DNA of 64,000 nt from Bilabrum cf. latius (Eukaryota; Bigyra: Bicosoecida; Bigyra; Bicosoecida): NCBI GenBank assembly GCA_965178125.1, contig OZ237736.1, positions 310,001 to 374,000 on the forward strand, given 5' to 3'. Numbering within the stretch: the first letter of the stretch is position 1; the number at the start of each line of letters is the position of its first letter. The notes under the pieces are model-generated. The model did no database searches and was not told the DNA's origin. It saw only the letters and a program-made list of their open reading frames with translations. This document shows positions 35,255-46,100 of this stretch, one piece after another. The translations under genes were made by a program, and so were the position numbers.

Positions 35255-38200
35255 TCAAGGGTCTGCCTGCTCGCGAGATTCATCCGGAGATGCGTCGCTC
35301 CCTGGCACCTGGCTATTGGCCGACTCGTCCTCGTGGGCAGCTCGAGCAAAGCCAGGAGCTGTGCCTGGCTTGCTCGAGTCGCGTACCGGCTTGCCATGCG
35401 ACCACATGGGAGACTGTCCCTAAAGAGCCCCCTTGCCGGATGGACTGGCATTTTCCAAACCAGCAGGATCTCCCGACTCGGTGCTGCGCTTGCCTTGGCT
35501 GGCAGTCCCGGGCTTTGACGATGGACCAGCAGCTTCTCGGCGATGCTCCACAGCTTCTTCCTCAGTGTCCACCAGTCCTGTTCGTCCGCATAGCCACTCC
35601 ATCTTCGGACCAAAGAACCTTTCAAACACAGCGAATGCAGCTTTGAACCCGCCAAGGATACCCACTGTGAGACCCAAGATGGACGAGGCCACTTGAGCCA
35701 AGGTGTAGGCTGGCGTGATGCTGGTCGTGGCAAACACTCCCGCTCGCGACACCTGGATGCTGAGCCTCGTCACCGTGCTGGCAGGATCGATGGCATCGAC
35801 AGATCGAGTGGACGTCGCCCCGCTGCGCAGGTCTTGCACTCGGAAGCCCTCCACGCTCCTGGAGCTTCCAGTCCTCGTGTCGTCAAGCACATGACCGACC
35901 AACGCCACCTGCTCGGATCGAGCATCCAGCATCTCTTCCAGGTGCATGGTGGCGTTCGAAGTGAGTGGATCAGCTGATGGAGACACTGCAGTGCCGCTCA
36001 CACTGGACCAGCGGCCTCCCGCGTCTTGTGTGGCCAGGCGCCAGCTGATCGCCTGCACGGCCCAGTGGGTGTCGAGGTCAAGCGAGGTGACCGCACTAAG
36101 GCCGCAGTCGTCACACGTGGCACGAAGCCAGCACAGGGGTCGACCGAGCTGCTGATCATCAATGGACAGCTCCTGCACGGTGGCGGTGGTTGCCAGTTGC
36201 AGCATCGAATGCGCTGGTGCGTCTCCTACCGGTGGCATGGAAGACAGCGATGCTCGGCCAGAGCTCACGGTAAGCAGGTACGACTCATTGCAGGCTGCCA
36301 GAGAGGTCGGGGACAGCACGGCATCCAGGACCATGTTGTTCCTCGCCGATGCGGCTCTGCCGGCACCGGAGGCCCCTGCCGTGGCCACCTGCAGCCCATC
36401 CGTGGTGATGGAGTTGCGATAGGCGAAGTCAAGCACCAGAGTTGTGGACGATGTCAGTGCCACCAGCACGGCCATGACGGTGAACCATCCACCCATTGCC
36501 GTGGTGATCCTCCTGACAGCGGCATACTCGACGGGCTTGTGCTCCTGCGCCATGCTGTCGATCATGCGCAGTCCCGTATGCATCGTTGGTCGAGCTGCAG
36601 GAACCAGCAGCAGGAGCAGCAGCACACAGAGCACGCAGGTCGACACGATCCATGCAATGATGTCAACCTGAGATGCATCATCATCGCCTGCATCCCCACC
36701 GTTAGCCTCTTCCTCCGTTTCAGGCTCACCATTCAAGTCGCCTTGTCCTGGCTCTTGCATGCGCCGTGCAGCCACGCTGTCCCCCCTCAGTGCTACCATC
36801 ACCTTGGGGTCGACAACCACCTCTGGATCCATCTGCAGCCGCCTGCTGGACCCACTGGCGCTGTAGCTGCCAGTCGCAGCACTCGCAAATGCACCCTCGG
36901 CATCTCCGGGCAGTGGGATACCTGCCATGGATTCCTGGAGCACAGCCACAGCAGGCACAGGCTCGGGGACACCGGGCAAGCACATTGTGCCAGGATCGCT
37001 GCATTCCGGGGGACGATCGACGCACTCACTGGTGCTTGAATCGAGGATTGAATCTCCTGGACATCCCGAGCACATCGCCGAGCCGCTCTCGCTGCGCAGG
37101 CCAGCCCCGCACGAAATGCAGCTGGAAGCAAGGGCAGCGCCAGCAAACGGCATGTGTGTTCCTATTGGACATTTGGAGCATGCGAATGATCCCTGCTTGG
37201 AGACAGACGCAGTGCCCGGCTAGCAAGTCTCGCAGGACTGCGTGTTACCACCAGGCGAAGACGTGCCCGGCAGACACGGCTCGCAGTTTTGACCGGCTTT
37301 GCCGCGAGGACAAGAGACGACGACGGCGATGCAATCAACTGCACTGGCTGTTCCGGTCCCCACTGTTGTGGTTCCTTCGGGGCACTGAATGCAGGTCGAT
37401 GACGAGTCGGCTAGCATTGCTTCGCTGTAGGTACCTTTGGGACACTCTCGCACCTGCAATCCATCCTCGCAATAGGCACCTGCAGGGCACTCCACGCACA
37501 TGATTTCGGTCGTTGCACTGCCCAGTATCTCCACGGGCGCTTTGTAGGTGCCAGTGCTGCACTGAACTCCCACACTGTCCGAGAGATCGACTCTTCCCAG
37601 CTCAAACAGGTTGGCGAATGCATCTGGGTGCGACATTCTGATCGGGTTGTTGCTGAAGTCTATCCCCTCCATTGCATCATTCGCTGTGAAGGACAGCTGC
37701 GGCAGATAATCAATCCCATTGCCTGTTAAATCTACCGTCACGACATTAGCGAGGGGGGACAGCGCTCCATCTAGAAGCTGGAACGATTTATCACCAGAGG
37801 ACCCCACGATCCGAAGAGATGTGAGTCTGCTCAGGCCAGCAAATGTTTCATCCGTCCATGCAGACCGGCGCAGATCCAGACCTTGCAGATCCAGAGTACG
37901 AATACTGCCCGCAAATGCGCAGTCTCGAAATCCATTGAGGGCCAGGTCCTGCGATTTGCCGAATACACGCTGTGCGCCAGGCGCCTGGATGGACAGGGAA
38001 GCGAGGGAATCGAGACCGTCGAAGAATCCACACGTGCCGTTCTCAACGGTAAAATCGGCTCCAAGGGTCAGATACACCTCGGTCACATCTTTTAAGTGCC
38101 TGAATAGCCCAGTTGGTCCTGCTTGCAGCAGCGGAGCATCAAGCTCAAAACGACGAGGACTGCCGTGAGCACCCAGGAATGCGTCCTCATGCATACGCTG

Positions 38201-41200
38201 CAGTCCTGGTGCATCGATACGCAGTTGCTCCGATGATGATGCGCCTTCCAAAAGACCCTCTCCTGCCTCCTACATGCTCGATGGCAGCGAGATGGACGTC
38301 AGGCCCGTCAGCCCGCGCAGTGCGCCTGCATCCAGACTCGACATCTGCGTCATGGACAGGTCCAGCGACTGCAGGCCGGATGGGCCCGATCCGTCCTGGG
38401 CCGATGTGAAGGCGTCTGGCTCGATGGTGCTGAGACCCGACGGCAGCGAGATGGACGTCAGGCCCGTCAGCCCCCGCAGTGCGCCTGCATCCAGACTCGA
38501 CACCTGCGTCATGGACAGGTCCAGCGACTGCAGGCCGGATGGGCCCGATCCGTCCTCGGCCGATGTGAAGGCGTCTGGCTCGATGGTGCTGATGGTCGAT
38601 GGCAGCGTGATGGACGTCAGGCCCGTCAGCCCGCGCAGCACGCCTGCATCCAGACTCGACACCTGCGTCATGGACAGGTCCAGCGACTGCAGGCCGGATG
38701 GGCCCGATCCGTCCTCGGCCGATGTGAACGCGTCTGGCTCGATGGTGCTGATGGTCGATGGCAGCGTGATGGACGTCAGGCCCGTCAGCCCGCGCAGTGC
38801 GTCTGCATCCAGACTCGACACCTGCGTCATGGACAGGTCCAGCGACTGCAGGCCGGATGGGCCCGATCCGTCCTGGGCCGATGTGAACGCGTCTGGCTCG
38901 ATGGTGCTGAGTCCCTACGGCAGCGAGATGGACGTCAGGCCCGTCAGCCCGCGCAGTGCGCCTGCATCCAGACTCGACACCTGCGTCATGGACAGGTCCA
39001 GCGACTGCAGGCCGGATGGGCCCGATCCGTCCTGGGCCGATGTGAAGGCGTCTGGCTCGATGGTGCTGAGACCCGACGGCAGCGAGATGGACGTCAGGCC
39101 CGTCAGCCCGCGCAGCACGCCTGCATCCAGACTCGACACCTGCGTCATGGACAGGTCCAGCGACTGCAGGCCGGATGGGCCCGATCCGTCCTCGGCCGAT
39201 GTGAACGCGTCTGGCTCGATGGTGCTGATGGTCGATGGCAGCGTGATGGACGTCAGGCCCGTCAGCCCGCGCAGTGCACTTGCATCCAGACTCGACACCT
39301 GCGTCATGGACAGGTCCAGCGACTGCAGGCCGGATGGGCCCGATCCGTCCTCGGCCGATGTGAAGGCGTCTGGCTCGATGGTGCTGAGACCCGACGGCAG
39401 CGTGATGGACGTCAGGCCCGTCAGCCCGCGCAGTGCGCCTGCATCCAGACTCGACACCTGCGTCATGGACAGGTCCAGCGACTGCAGGCCGGATGGGCCC
39501 GATCCGTCCTCGGCCGATGTGAAGGCGTCTGGCTCGATGGTGCTGATGGTCGATGGCAGCGTGATGGACGTCAGGCCCGTCAGCCCGCGCAGTGCGCCTG
39601 CATCCAGACTCGACACCTGCGTCATGGACAGGTCCAGCGACTGCAGGCCGGATGGGCCCGATCCGTCCTCGGCCGATGTGAAGGCGTCTGGCTCGATGGT
39701 GCTGAGTCCCTACGGCAGCGAGATGGACGTCAGGCCCGTCAGCCCGCGCAGTGCGCCTGCATCCAGACTCGACACCTGCGTCATGGACAGGTCCAGCGAC
39801 TGCAGGCCGGATGGGCCCGATCCGTCCTCGGCCGATGTGAAGGCGTCTGGCTCGATGGTGCTGAGTCCCTACGGCAGCGTGATGGACGTCAGGCCCGTCA
39901 GCCCGCGCAGCGCGCCTGCATCCAGACTCGACACCTGCGTCATGGACAGGTCCAGCGACTGCAGGCCGGATGGGCCCGATCCGTCCTGGGCCGATGTGAA
40001 GGCGTCTGGCTCGATGGTGCTGATGGTCGATGGCAGCGAGATGGACGTCAGGCCCGTCAGCCCCCGCAGTGCGCCTGCATCCAGACTCGACATCTGCGTC
40101 ATGGACAGGTCCAGCGACTGCAGGCCGGATGGGCCCGATCCGTCCTGGGCCGATGTGAATGCCTCTCTGGCTATGCTTGTGAGATTGACTGGCAGCGTGA
40201 TGGACGTCAGGCCCGTCAGCCCGCGCAGTGCGCCTGCATCCAGACTCGACACCTGCGTCATGGACAGGTCCAGCGACTGCAGGCCGGATGGGCCCGATCC
40301 GTCCTCGGCCGATGTGAACGCGTCAGGCTCGATGGTGCTGATGGTTGATGGCAGTATAATCGCTTCTAGCGATCGATTGTCAGATGCGAGACTATGCCGC
40401 GGAATCTTAGTGAGGTTGGAGCACCTTGAGATGTCGATGGTACGTAGCCTTGGTGCACCACGAGCGAAATTCGCAGGCAGCCCGGTGAGGTCAGCTGGTA
40501 GTACAATGGTCTCCAGCGATGTCCAACCGGCAAGCACTGGCGTTACCTGGTCCATTGGCCACTGTGATACGACAGATGTAGCAGAGAAGTTTAGAGTTGT
40601 CACAGAGGTGTCAGCAAGTACGGCATCAAACCGAACAGTTGGCGGCTTGCACGATACGGTTACCGACCATGCCTGCACGCTTGATGGCGGGCTGGACTTG
40701 GACTCATAGTTGGACCCGAAGCAGTGCATCTTGCCAGTGTCTGCCTCGATCCCGCAGGTGTGACCACTGCCAGCAGACACGGCGGACCATGCTTGCACAC
40801 TCGGCGGTGGGCTGGACATAGAATTGGAGTCGGACCCGAAGCAGTGCATCTTTCCAGTGCCTGCCTCGATCCCGCAGGTATGGTCATAGCCGGCAGATAC
40901 GGCTGACCATGCCTGCACGCTCGATGGTGGGCTGGACTGGGAAGTATAGTCGGACCCGAAGCAGTGCATCTTGCCAGTACCTGCCTCGATTCCGCAGGTA
41001 TGAGTCCCGCCCACACCCACGGCGGACCATGCCTGCACGCTTGATGGTGGCGTGGCCCTGGAAAACCAGTTGGACCCAAAGCAGTGCATCTTGCCATTGC
41101 CTGCCTCGATCCCGCAGGTATGGTCTTCGCCAGCAGACACGGCAGACCATGCCTGCACGCTTGATGGTGGGCTGGTCTTTGGCAGAGATCTGACTCCATT

Positions 41201-41635
41201 GTCCGCAAAACAGTGCATCTTGCCAGTGTTCTTCTCGATCCCACAAGTATGAAATTCGCCCGCAGATACGGCGGACCATGCTAGCACGCTTGACGGTGGA
41301 GTGGTCCGAGAGGTTCCATTGGATCCTTCGTAACCAAAACAGTGCATCTTGCGAGTGCCTGCCTCGATGCCGCAGGTATGAGCTCCACCCGCAGCCACGG
41401 CAGACCATGCCAGCACGCTCGATGGTGGAGTGGACTTCGAAAAACTATTGTCTCCAAAGCAGTGCATTTTGCCAGTGCCTGCCTCAATTCCACAGGTGTG
41501 AGATCCGCCTGCCATCTCAAGCGACTAGCGTTCATGGAAGTCTTTGCACCAGTCTTCGCCCATCACTTGCACAGCCATCAAAAGGGCCGCCCCCAGGAAC
41601 AAAATACCTGCATGTCTTGTCTAAATAGCAGGCAT
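35255..41635 (-). CDS. Giant surface protein B: paralogue of gene A
   Basis: A single frame of 2126 codons from ATG 41635 to TGA 35255, with eight TAGs (41621, 41524, 39869, about 39709, 38915, 38270, about 37220, 35420). Architecture and order match gene A: signal peptide (ILFLGAALLMAVQVMG), seven RCC1-like HTCGIE/MHCFG blades and 13 LRR double units. LRRs and a Cys-rich stalk follow (ECPAGAYCEDGLQVRECPKG; CSGCPGDSILDSSTSECVD), then two adjacent membrane helices, a long loop and a third hydrophobic segment before an Arg/Glu-rich tail. The two proteins are very similar in the C-terminal third and more diverged in the blades and linkers. The tandem orientation suggests unequal duplication. Most TAGs are not at the same positions as in gene A, which is why the pair is informative about the code. 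Confidence 0.88.
38280..40350 (-). repeat. LRR-coding tandem array, 159-bp unit, 13 copies (gene B)
   Basis: Same 159-bp unit as in gene A. Three units carry TAG in the LP-S-G-L column (38915, about 39709, 39869). One unit is divergent (LPVNLTSIAREAF). The plus strand shows an artefactual open frame at 38274-40709. Confidence 0.95.
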
Positions 41636-41792
41636 CGATGGTGCTGGGCTAGCGATGCGCCACGAAGTTTATGGCTGGGTGAAGGGCTACCACTGGGTGA
41701 TAAATTGGGTGTGGGTGAAATAAATCCGGAATCCGGCTCCGGAAAAGCGAAGTTGTTACGGAACCTCATCATCATGGTGGTTTGCGCGGCGA

Positions 41793-42937
41793 CCTGGATT
41801 TGTGATGGCGCTTCAAGTTATCTGGTTACGTCCGACACAGTCACTAGTAGCAATCATCCCTCATGTAGGCCACGCTTGCCCTCCGGCTCGCGTGACCGTG
41901 CTCCGTCCATACTCGCTCTCGTCTCCTGCTCGCCTCGCCTCGTTCTCGTTATCAGTCGCACGTCGTCTTCGTTCTCCTACTTCTCTCCTCCTTCCGTGGC
42001 GCTGTGGTATTGGCTGGTGTTTGCTGTTATGCCAGCCTTTGTAGGGAAAGCTCCGGGGGGGTCTGATATTTTGTGGACTCAACTCAAAAGCGCGCGCTAT
42101 CACGAAGAAACATCTGGAACGAGGGCCCGGGACCTACCAGACTTCACGCTTCGGCTGCAATGGCCTAAACCACCTAAGCTCCACCCTGGGGACCCATTTC
42201 CCCCTGGGGAGCGTCAGCGTTCACGTTCCCTCCGGCGCCCGCTGCCGGCACCCCGTCCTGCTGCCCGTTCTGAGCCAACCCTGCCTTGACGTTGGCGATC
42301 GCCACGGCGAGGTTGTTGTTTTCTGCTGCCCCTACAGCCAGGCTGGCAAAGTCCTCCCGGACCGCCCTTGCGAGCGCCCGTTTGGCCTTCGCTGCAGCCC
42401 TCCTCGATCCCTTCGAGACAAAATCGAGGATCCTTGAGTGGTCCTGCATGACCCGTGAGTACATAGTGTGGTACACACGCTGTTCCCCGCGCACGTGCTG
42501 GTGCTAGGCGGCAACGGAGAGGCTTGCCTTTGCCACAGAAGACCACGAGAGGCGTGCGTTGGCCGGACGAGTCGAAACCCGCCGCCCTTTGTCCTCCTAC
42601 CTCTTCTTCCGCAACTTGTCGAGCACCTGCAGGAACTCGACCGACTTCTCCCCGATTCCCCCCAACACGTCCACCACAAAGGGTACGACCCGCACGCCAC
42701 TGCGTACCGCCCCTTTCTGCGTCCTCACGGTCCCAGGACACCACTTGTCTTCTCCTCCGATCCGGACGCCGAGCGCTCCGATGTCGACGGGCCTGCCGTA
42801 GCTGGCCAGCTTCGTGGCATGCGCGGCCCGCAAAGCAGACCCCTCTTGCCAGTCGCTGCCAATCCTCCACGACGAGCGGTCCCAAGGTGATGATGATGAT
42901 TGAATGTAACGATACGACTTTTCACATAAATTTATCC
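41793..42937 (-). mobile_element. Insertion of about 1.14 kb, possible retroelement remnant
   Basis: Upstream of gene A the sequence GCGGCGACCTGG is followed within a few bases by ATCAGAAGTCACCGTCAG (33656-33692). Upstream of gene B the same two flanks are separated by 41793-42937. The extra segment carries one minus-strand frame and a short GATGATGATGATT run near one end. I see no terminal repeats or clear target-site duplication. An ancestral segment deleted from copy A is the alternative. Confidence 0.5.
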
Positions 42938-42950
42938 TATCAGAAGTCAC
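42144..42950 (-). CDS. Open frame within the 1.1-kb insertion, possibly 5'-truncated
   Basis: The frame runs to TGA 42144 and crosses four TAGs (42597, 42504, 42174, 42165). It contains GVRVVPFVVDVLGGIGEKSVEFL and DIGALGVRIGGEDKW, then an Ala/Arg/Lys-rich helical part (RAAAKAKRALARAVRED) and a Gly/Ala/Asn tail. The PFVVDxxGG...L phrasing reminds me of C-terminal ends of LINE-type polyproteins in protists, but I cannot see reverse-transcriptase motifs. The upstream end coincides with the edge of the insertion, so it is probably a truncated element. Treat the function as unknown. Confidence 0.4.
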
Positions 42951-43189
42951 CGTCAGCTCGTGGATTCTCGTGAGACATTAATCTAGGCTTTTTTATTGTT
43001 TCGATTGATTTTAAACAAGTGTAAGTACCAATGATGGTGGTGAACTGGTCGAATTTTCCCAGATACGGGCGAACATAATGCACACTGCCGCCTGGTTCAT
43101 CGGTTTCAGGGATTTTAGTCGGCCATCGGTAACAAGTTGCATCCCTAGATATAAATTTTCATCTACCGCAGCGGATACAACACTCAGCC
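42938..43189 (+). promoter_or_regulatory. Promoter/leader of the TPR gene, duplicated at 33676-33886
   Basis: This block is nearly identical to 33676-33886, apart from small indels, and precedes exon 1 in both places. No TATA element is evident. CACTCAGCCATGG gives the start codon a favourable context in the intact gene. Confidence 0.6.
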
Positions 43190-46100
43190 ATGGCAGCATC
43201 CGGGGCTGGATAGGATGCTTCAGTGCCCCGGCAAGGCCAGCAACTTCATGGAGAATCAGGACCCCTTGAGCAGCTTCGTAGAACGTTTGCCTTTGCTCGA
43301 TCGTAAGATTTTAGAGGGCTTCGCCAGGTGCAGCTAAATCATGGTGCGTCCCATTTCTTGCTTGCTCGGGTTGGCGTTTAAATTTGCGCAGCCAGGGAAA
43401 CTCCAACTACTCCAAGAAGCGATTCCTGGAAGCCATTGATCTGTACACGATCGCACTAGAAGCCGTGGAGGAGTACGATCGAGAGTGTGAACCCGTGATT
43501 CGAGAGCGGGAGCAGCTGCTCGCTCCCAAGGGCGAGGCCGCAGGCAGGCGCCTGGAGCTCCTCCAAAGCTACCTGGCAGTCCTCGCGAATCGCGCCGTCT
43601 CGAACGAATCAGCGCTCCGTCCGCACGCCGCCCTTCGCGACGCGCGGAGACTGGTCACGCTCCTCGATCCATGGATGCGAGCACTTGCCCCCGACGGGAG
43701 CAAGCGGGAAGGCGCCGTGCTCGTCCTAGACCGCAAGATGCCATACAACCCAGACACTGCCCTTTTCAGGCTTGCCACCGCCCATGCGATTTGCGGGTCG
43801 CATGCTGCATCAATCAGGGTGAAGCGAATCGCGGACGCCCGGCGGGCAGCTGCCGACAAGGCGGCAGCAGCTGCCGGGGAGAAACCGACAGATCCAGAAT
43901 CTCCTCACTGTGAGTAGGAATGGCTGCAGTCACATCGCCATCTTAAAGACAACTGTGCTCAGCGTGGTTCCTCTTCTTGTTTGCCCCAATGGTTTGACAT
44001 GATGATGATGATGATGATCGCACTCATTCACGACCGTTTGTCTCTCCTCAAGCGTCTCTATCATTTCGCAGTCAAGCGCTGGATCGACCTGGAGAAGCGG
44101 TGGTCTGCCCAGCTGCAGAGCGGCGACTTCGCCAAAGAGAACGCCCTCGCGCTCACAGGCCCCCTCCCCCGGGGGCTCTTCCTCGTGCCCGGGCCCGAGG
44201 GACAGGGGCAGGAGGAGTCCAAGGACGCGGCCAACGGGCTGTCCGTAGACGGGTTGACTGATGACACCCTTCGCATGGGCCTGTTCCCCGCCCCAGGGGC
44301 CCTTCCAGCCACCGCGCTGCTGGCGCTCAGGAAGGCAGCGGCGGCCGGCGCGGCTGCCTTTGGTTCCGCAAGCGAGAGCGGCGCCGCCAGCAGCGGTCCC
44401 GCCGCGGGGGACAGCGCAGGTCCTGCGTCGTCTCCGGCGGGTGAGCACCCGTTGGAGGTACCGATCGCCGAGGAGCTTCCAGGCAACCCAAAGGATCCCA
44501 AGTCGTGGCCCACGATCGCCGGCGTCGTAGAGCAGGCCGGGGATGTTGGGGAACAAGGCAAGCCCACGGCCGCCGTCTTGATCAAGGCACTCGCCGCGGC
44601 GAGGCGAATGGCCGCAACTGCACGACTGGCGCTGCGGCAGGGGCAAGACCCGTCCGTGGCCGAGTCGGCGGTCACGCGCGGCCTCCAGATCCTGCAGCTG
44701 AAGCTGGATGGCAAGAGGGCGGCTTCCGTGCCTGCTGCCGCCAGAGCCGCTCTGGAGAGACACAAGATGCCGCTGCTGGCTGTCCGCGCGGTGGTGCAGG
44801 CGCTGGAAGGCGAGTGGGACGACGTGCAGGCTGACGCTGGCAGAGTGATGGCTAGACTCGGCGTGGGGGAGGGCGAGACGGCCCGGCAGCGCGCGACCAA
44901 GGAGAGCCTGATCGACCGGGAGCTGGAGGATGCTGATAGCGTGCTACTGCTCGCGGCGGTGGCGGCCCAGAGGCTGGGCGATTTTAGGGCCGCTGCGAGC
45001 GACTGGATCAGGCTCCGGCGGAGGAGGAACGGCAGGGGCCTCGGCCAGGAGGGGCAGGCGGCCAGGAGCATCGCGCTGTGCTCGCAGGCGCTTAGCAACA
45101 AGCGGATGTACAAGGAGCAGAAAGAGGCCATCGAAGAGGCGGGTGGGTATGGGTCTCCCGTCAAGCCGCCAGCGGGAGACACGGGTGTGGTGGTGGGCGA
45201 GCTGATTGAGGGGCTGCACGACACCATCGGCGAGGTCGAGGACGATGAGGTGGTCGGCGGGGACGGTGGAGAGGACGACAGTGAGGACGATGATGACAGC
45301 GAGGCGGATGAAGACGAGGACGAGGAGCCCGAGGACCTGGACACTGGTGACGAGCCACCGCCCCAGATGCGCGTGGTGCTGTGCAAGCACACGCGCGGGC
45401 CCATGCCCCCGCCTGTCCCCGTGCCCTCCAACGCAGCCACTCTGACTCGCGGTGTGGGTCCCACCCGCGTGCTGGTGCTAGTGGACCTGGACTTTAGGCT
45501 GTCGGAGAGGGTGGCTCAGGCGATGCTAGGGCCCGCCATTGCCGAGGAGCACAGGAGATCCGTAGAGAGCGGGCAGAAGATGATCCGCATGCTGCAAGGC
45601 GAGGTGCAGAAGAGGGAGGCGGTGCTGCAGCAGCTGATGAGCCGGGCAGAGGCTGCTGGGGCCAAACGTCCCGCTGATCTGGACCAGCAGGTGTCCAACA
45701 GCATGTCAGTCCTGCAGCAGATGCGCATGCGCCTGCAGTCCGTGATTCAGACGACCCAGGCGACCGCCCAATCGGAGCCGCACGTGAGGGCACTCAACCT
45801 GAGAAACTGGCGGATGGTAGACTGGTCCAGGGAACAAGCTGTTATCGTCCTCAGCGGTCCTCGGAGGGGCTGGCTGGAGGACGACGGGAGCGATCCCAAC
45901 GGCTTCGTCAGGTGGCTCTCCGGTGCCGTCCCGGGGACAGATCGGGTGGAGGTGCCGGTCAACACGCGCCCGCCGCTCGGCCACATCTGCTTTGGCGTGC
46001 TGACTTGTACCCATTCCGGCTACTTTCAGCAAACGAGTGCGTACGCCATCACGATCGCAAAGCTGATGCAGGCGTGCGGCGCCGAGCAGATCGTAGAGAT

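Noticed and set aside
38274-40709. 811-codon plus-strand open frame opposite the LRR array of gene B
   Set aside because: Same repeat artefact as in gene A.
43910-44071. TAG at 43915 as another coding Gln
   Set aside because: The stretch has a perfect donor (GTGAGT), a pyrimidine-rich acceptor and matching phases, so it is more likely an intron; retention remains possible.
44061-45464. 467-codon minus-strand open frame opposite the TPR gene
   Set aside because: High-GC shadow frame; the plus strand has the TPR motif, correct splice phases and a 1500-codon exon.
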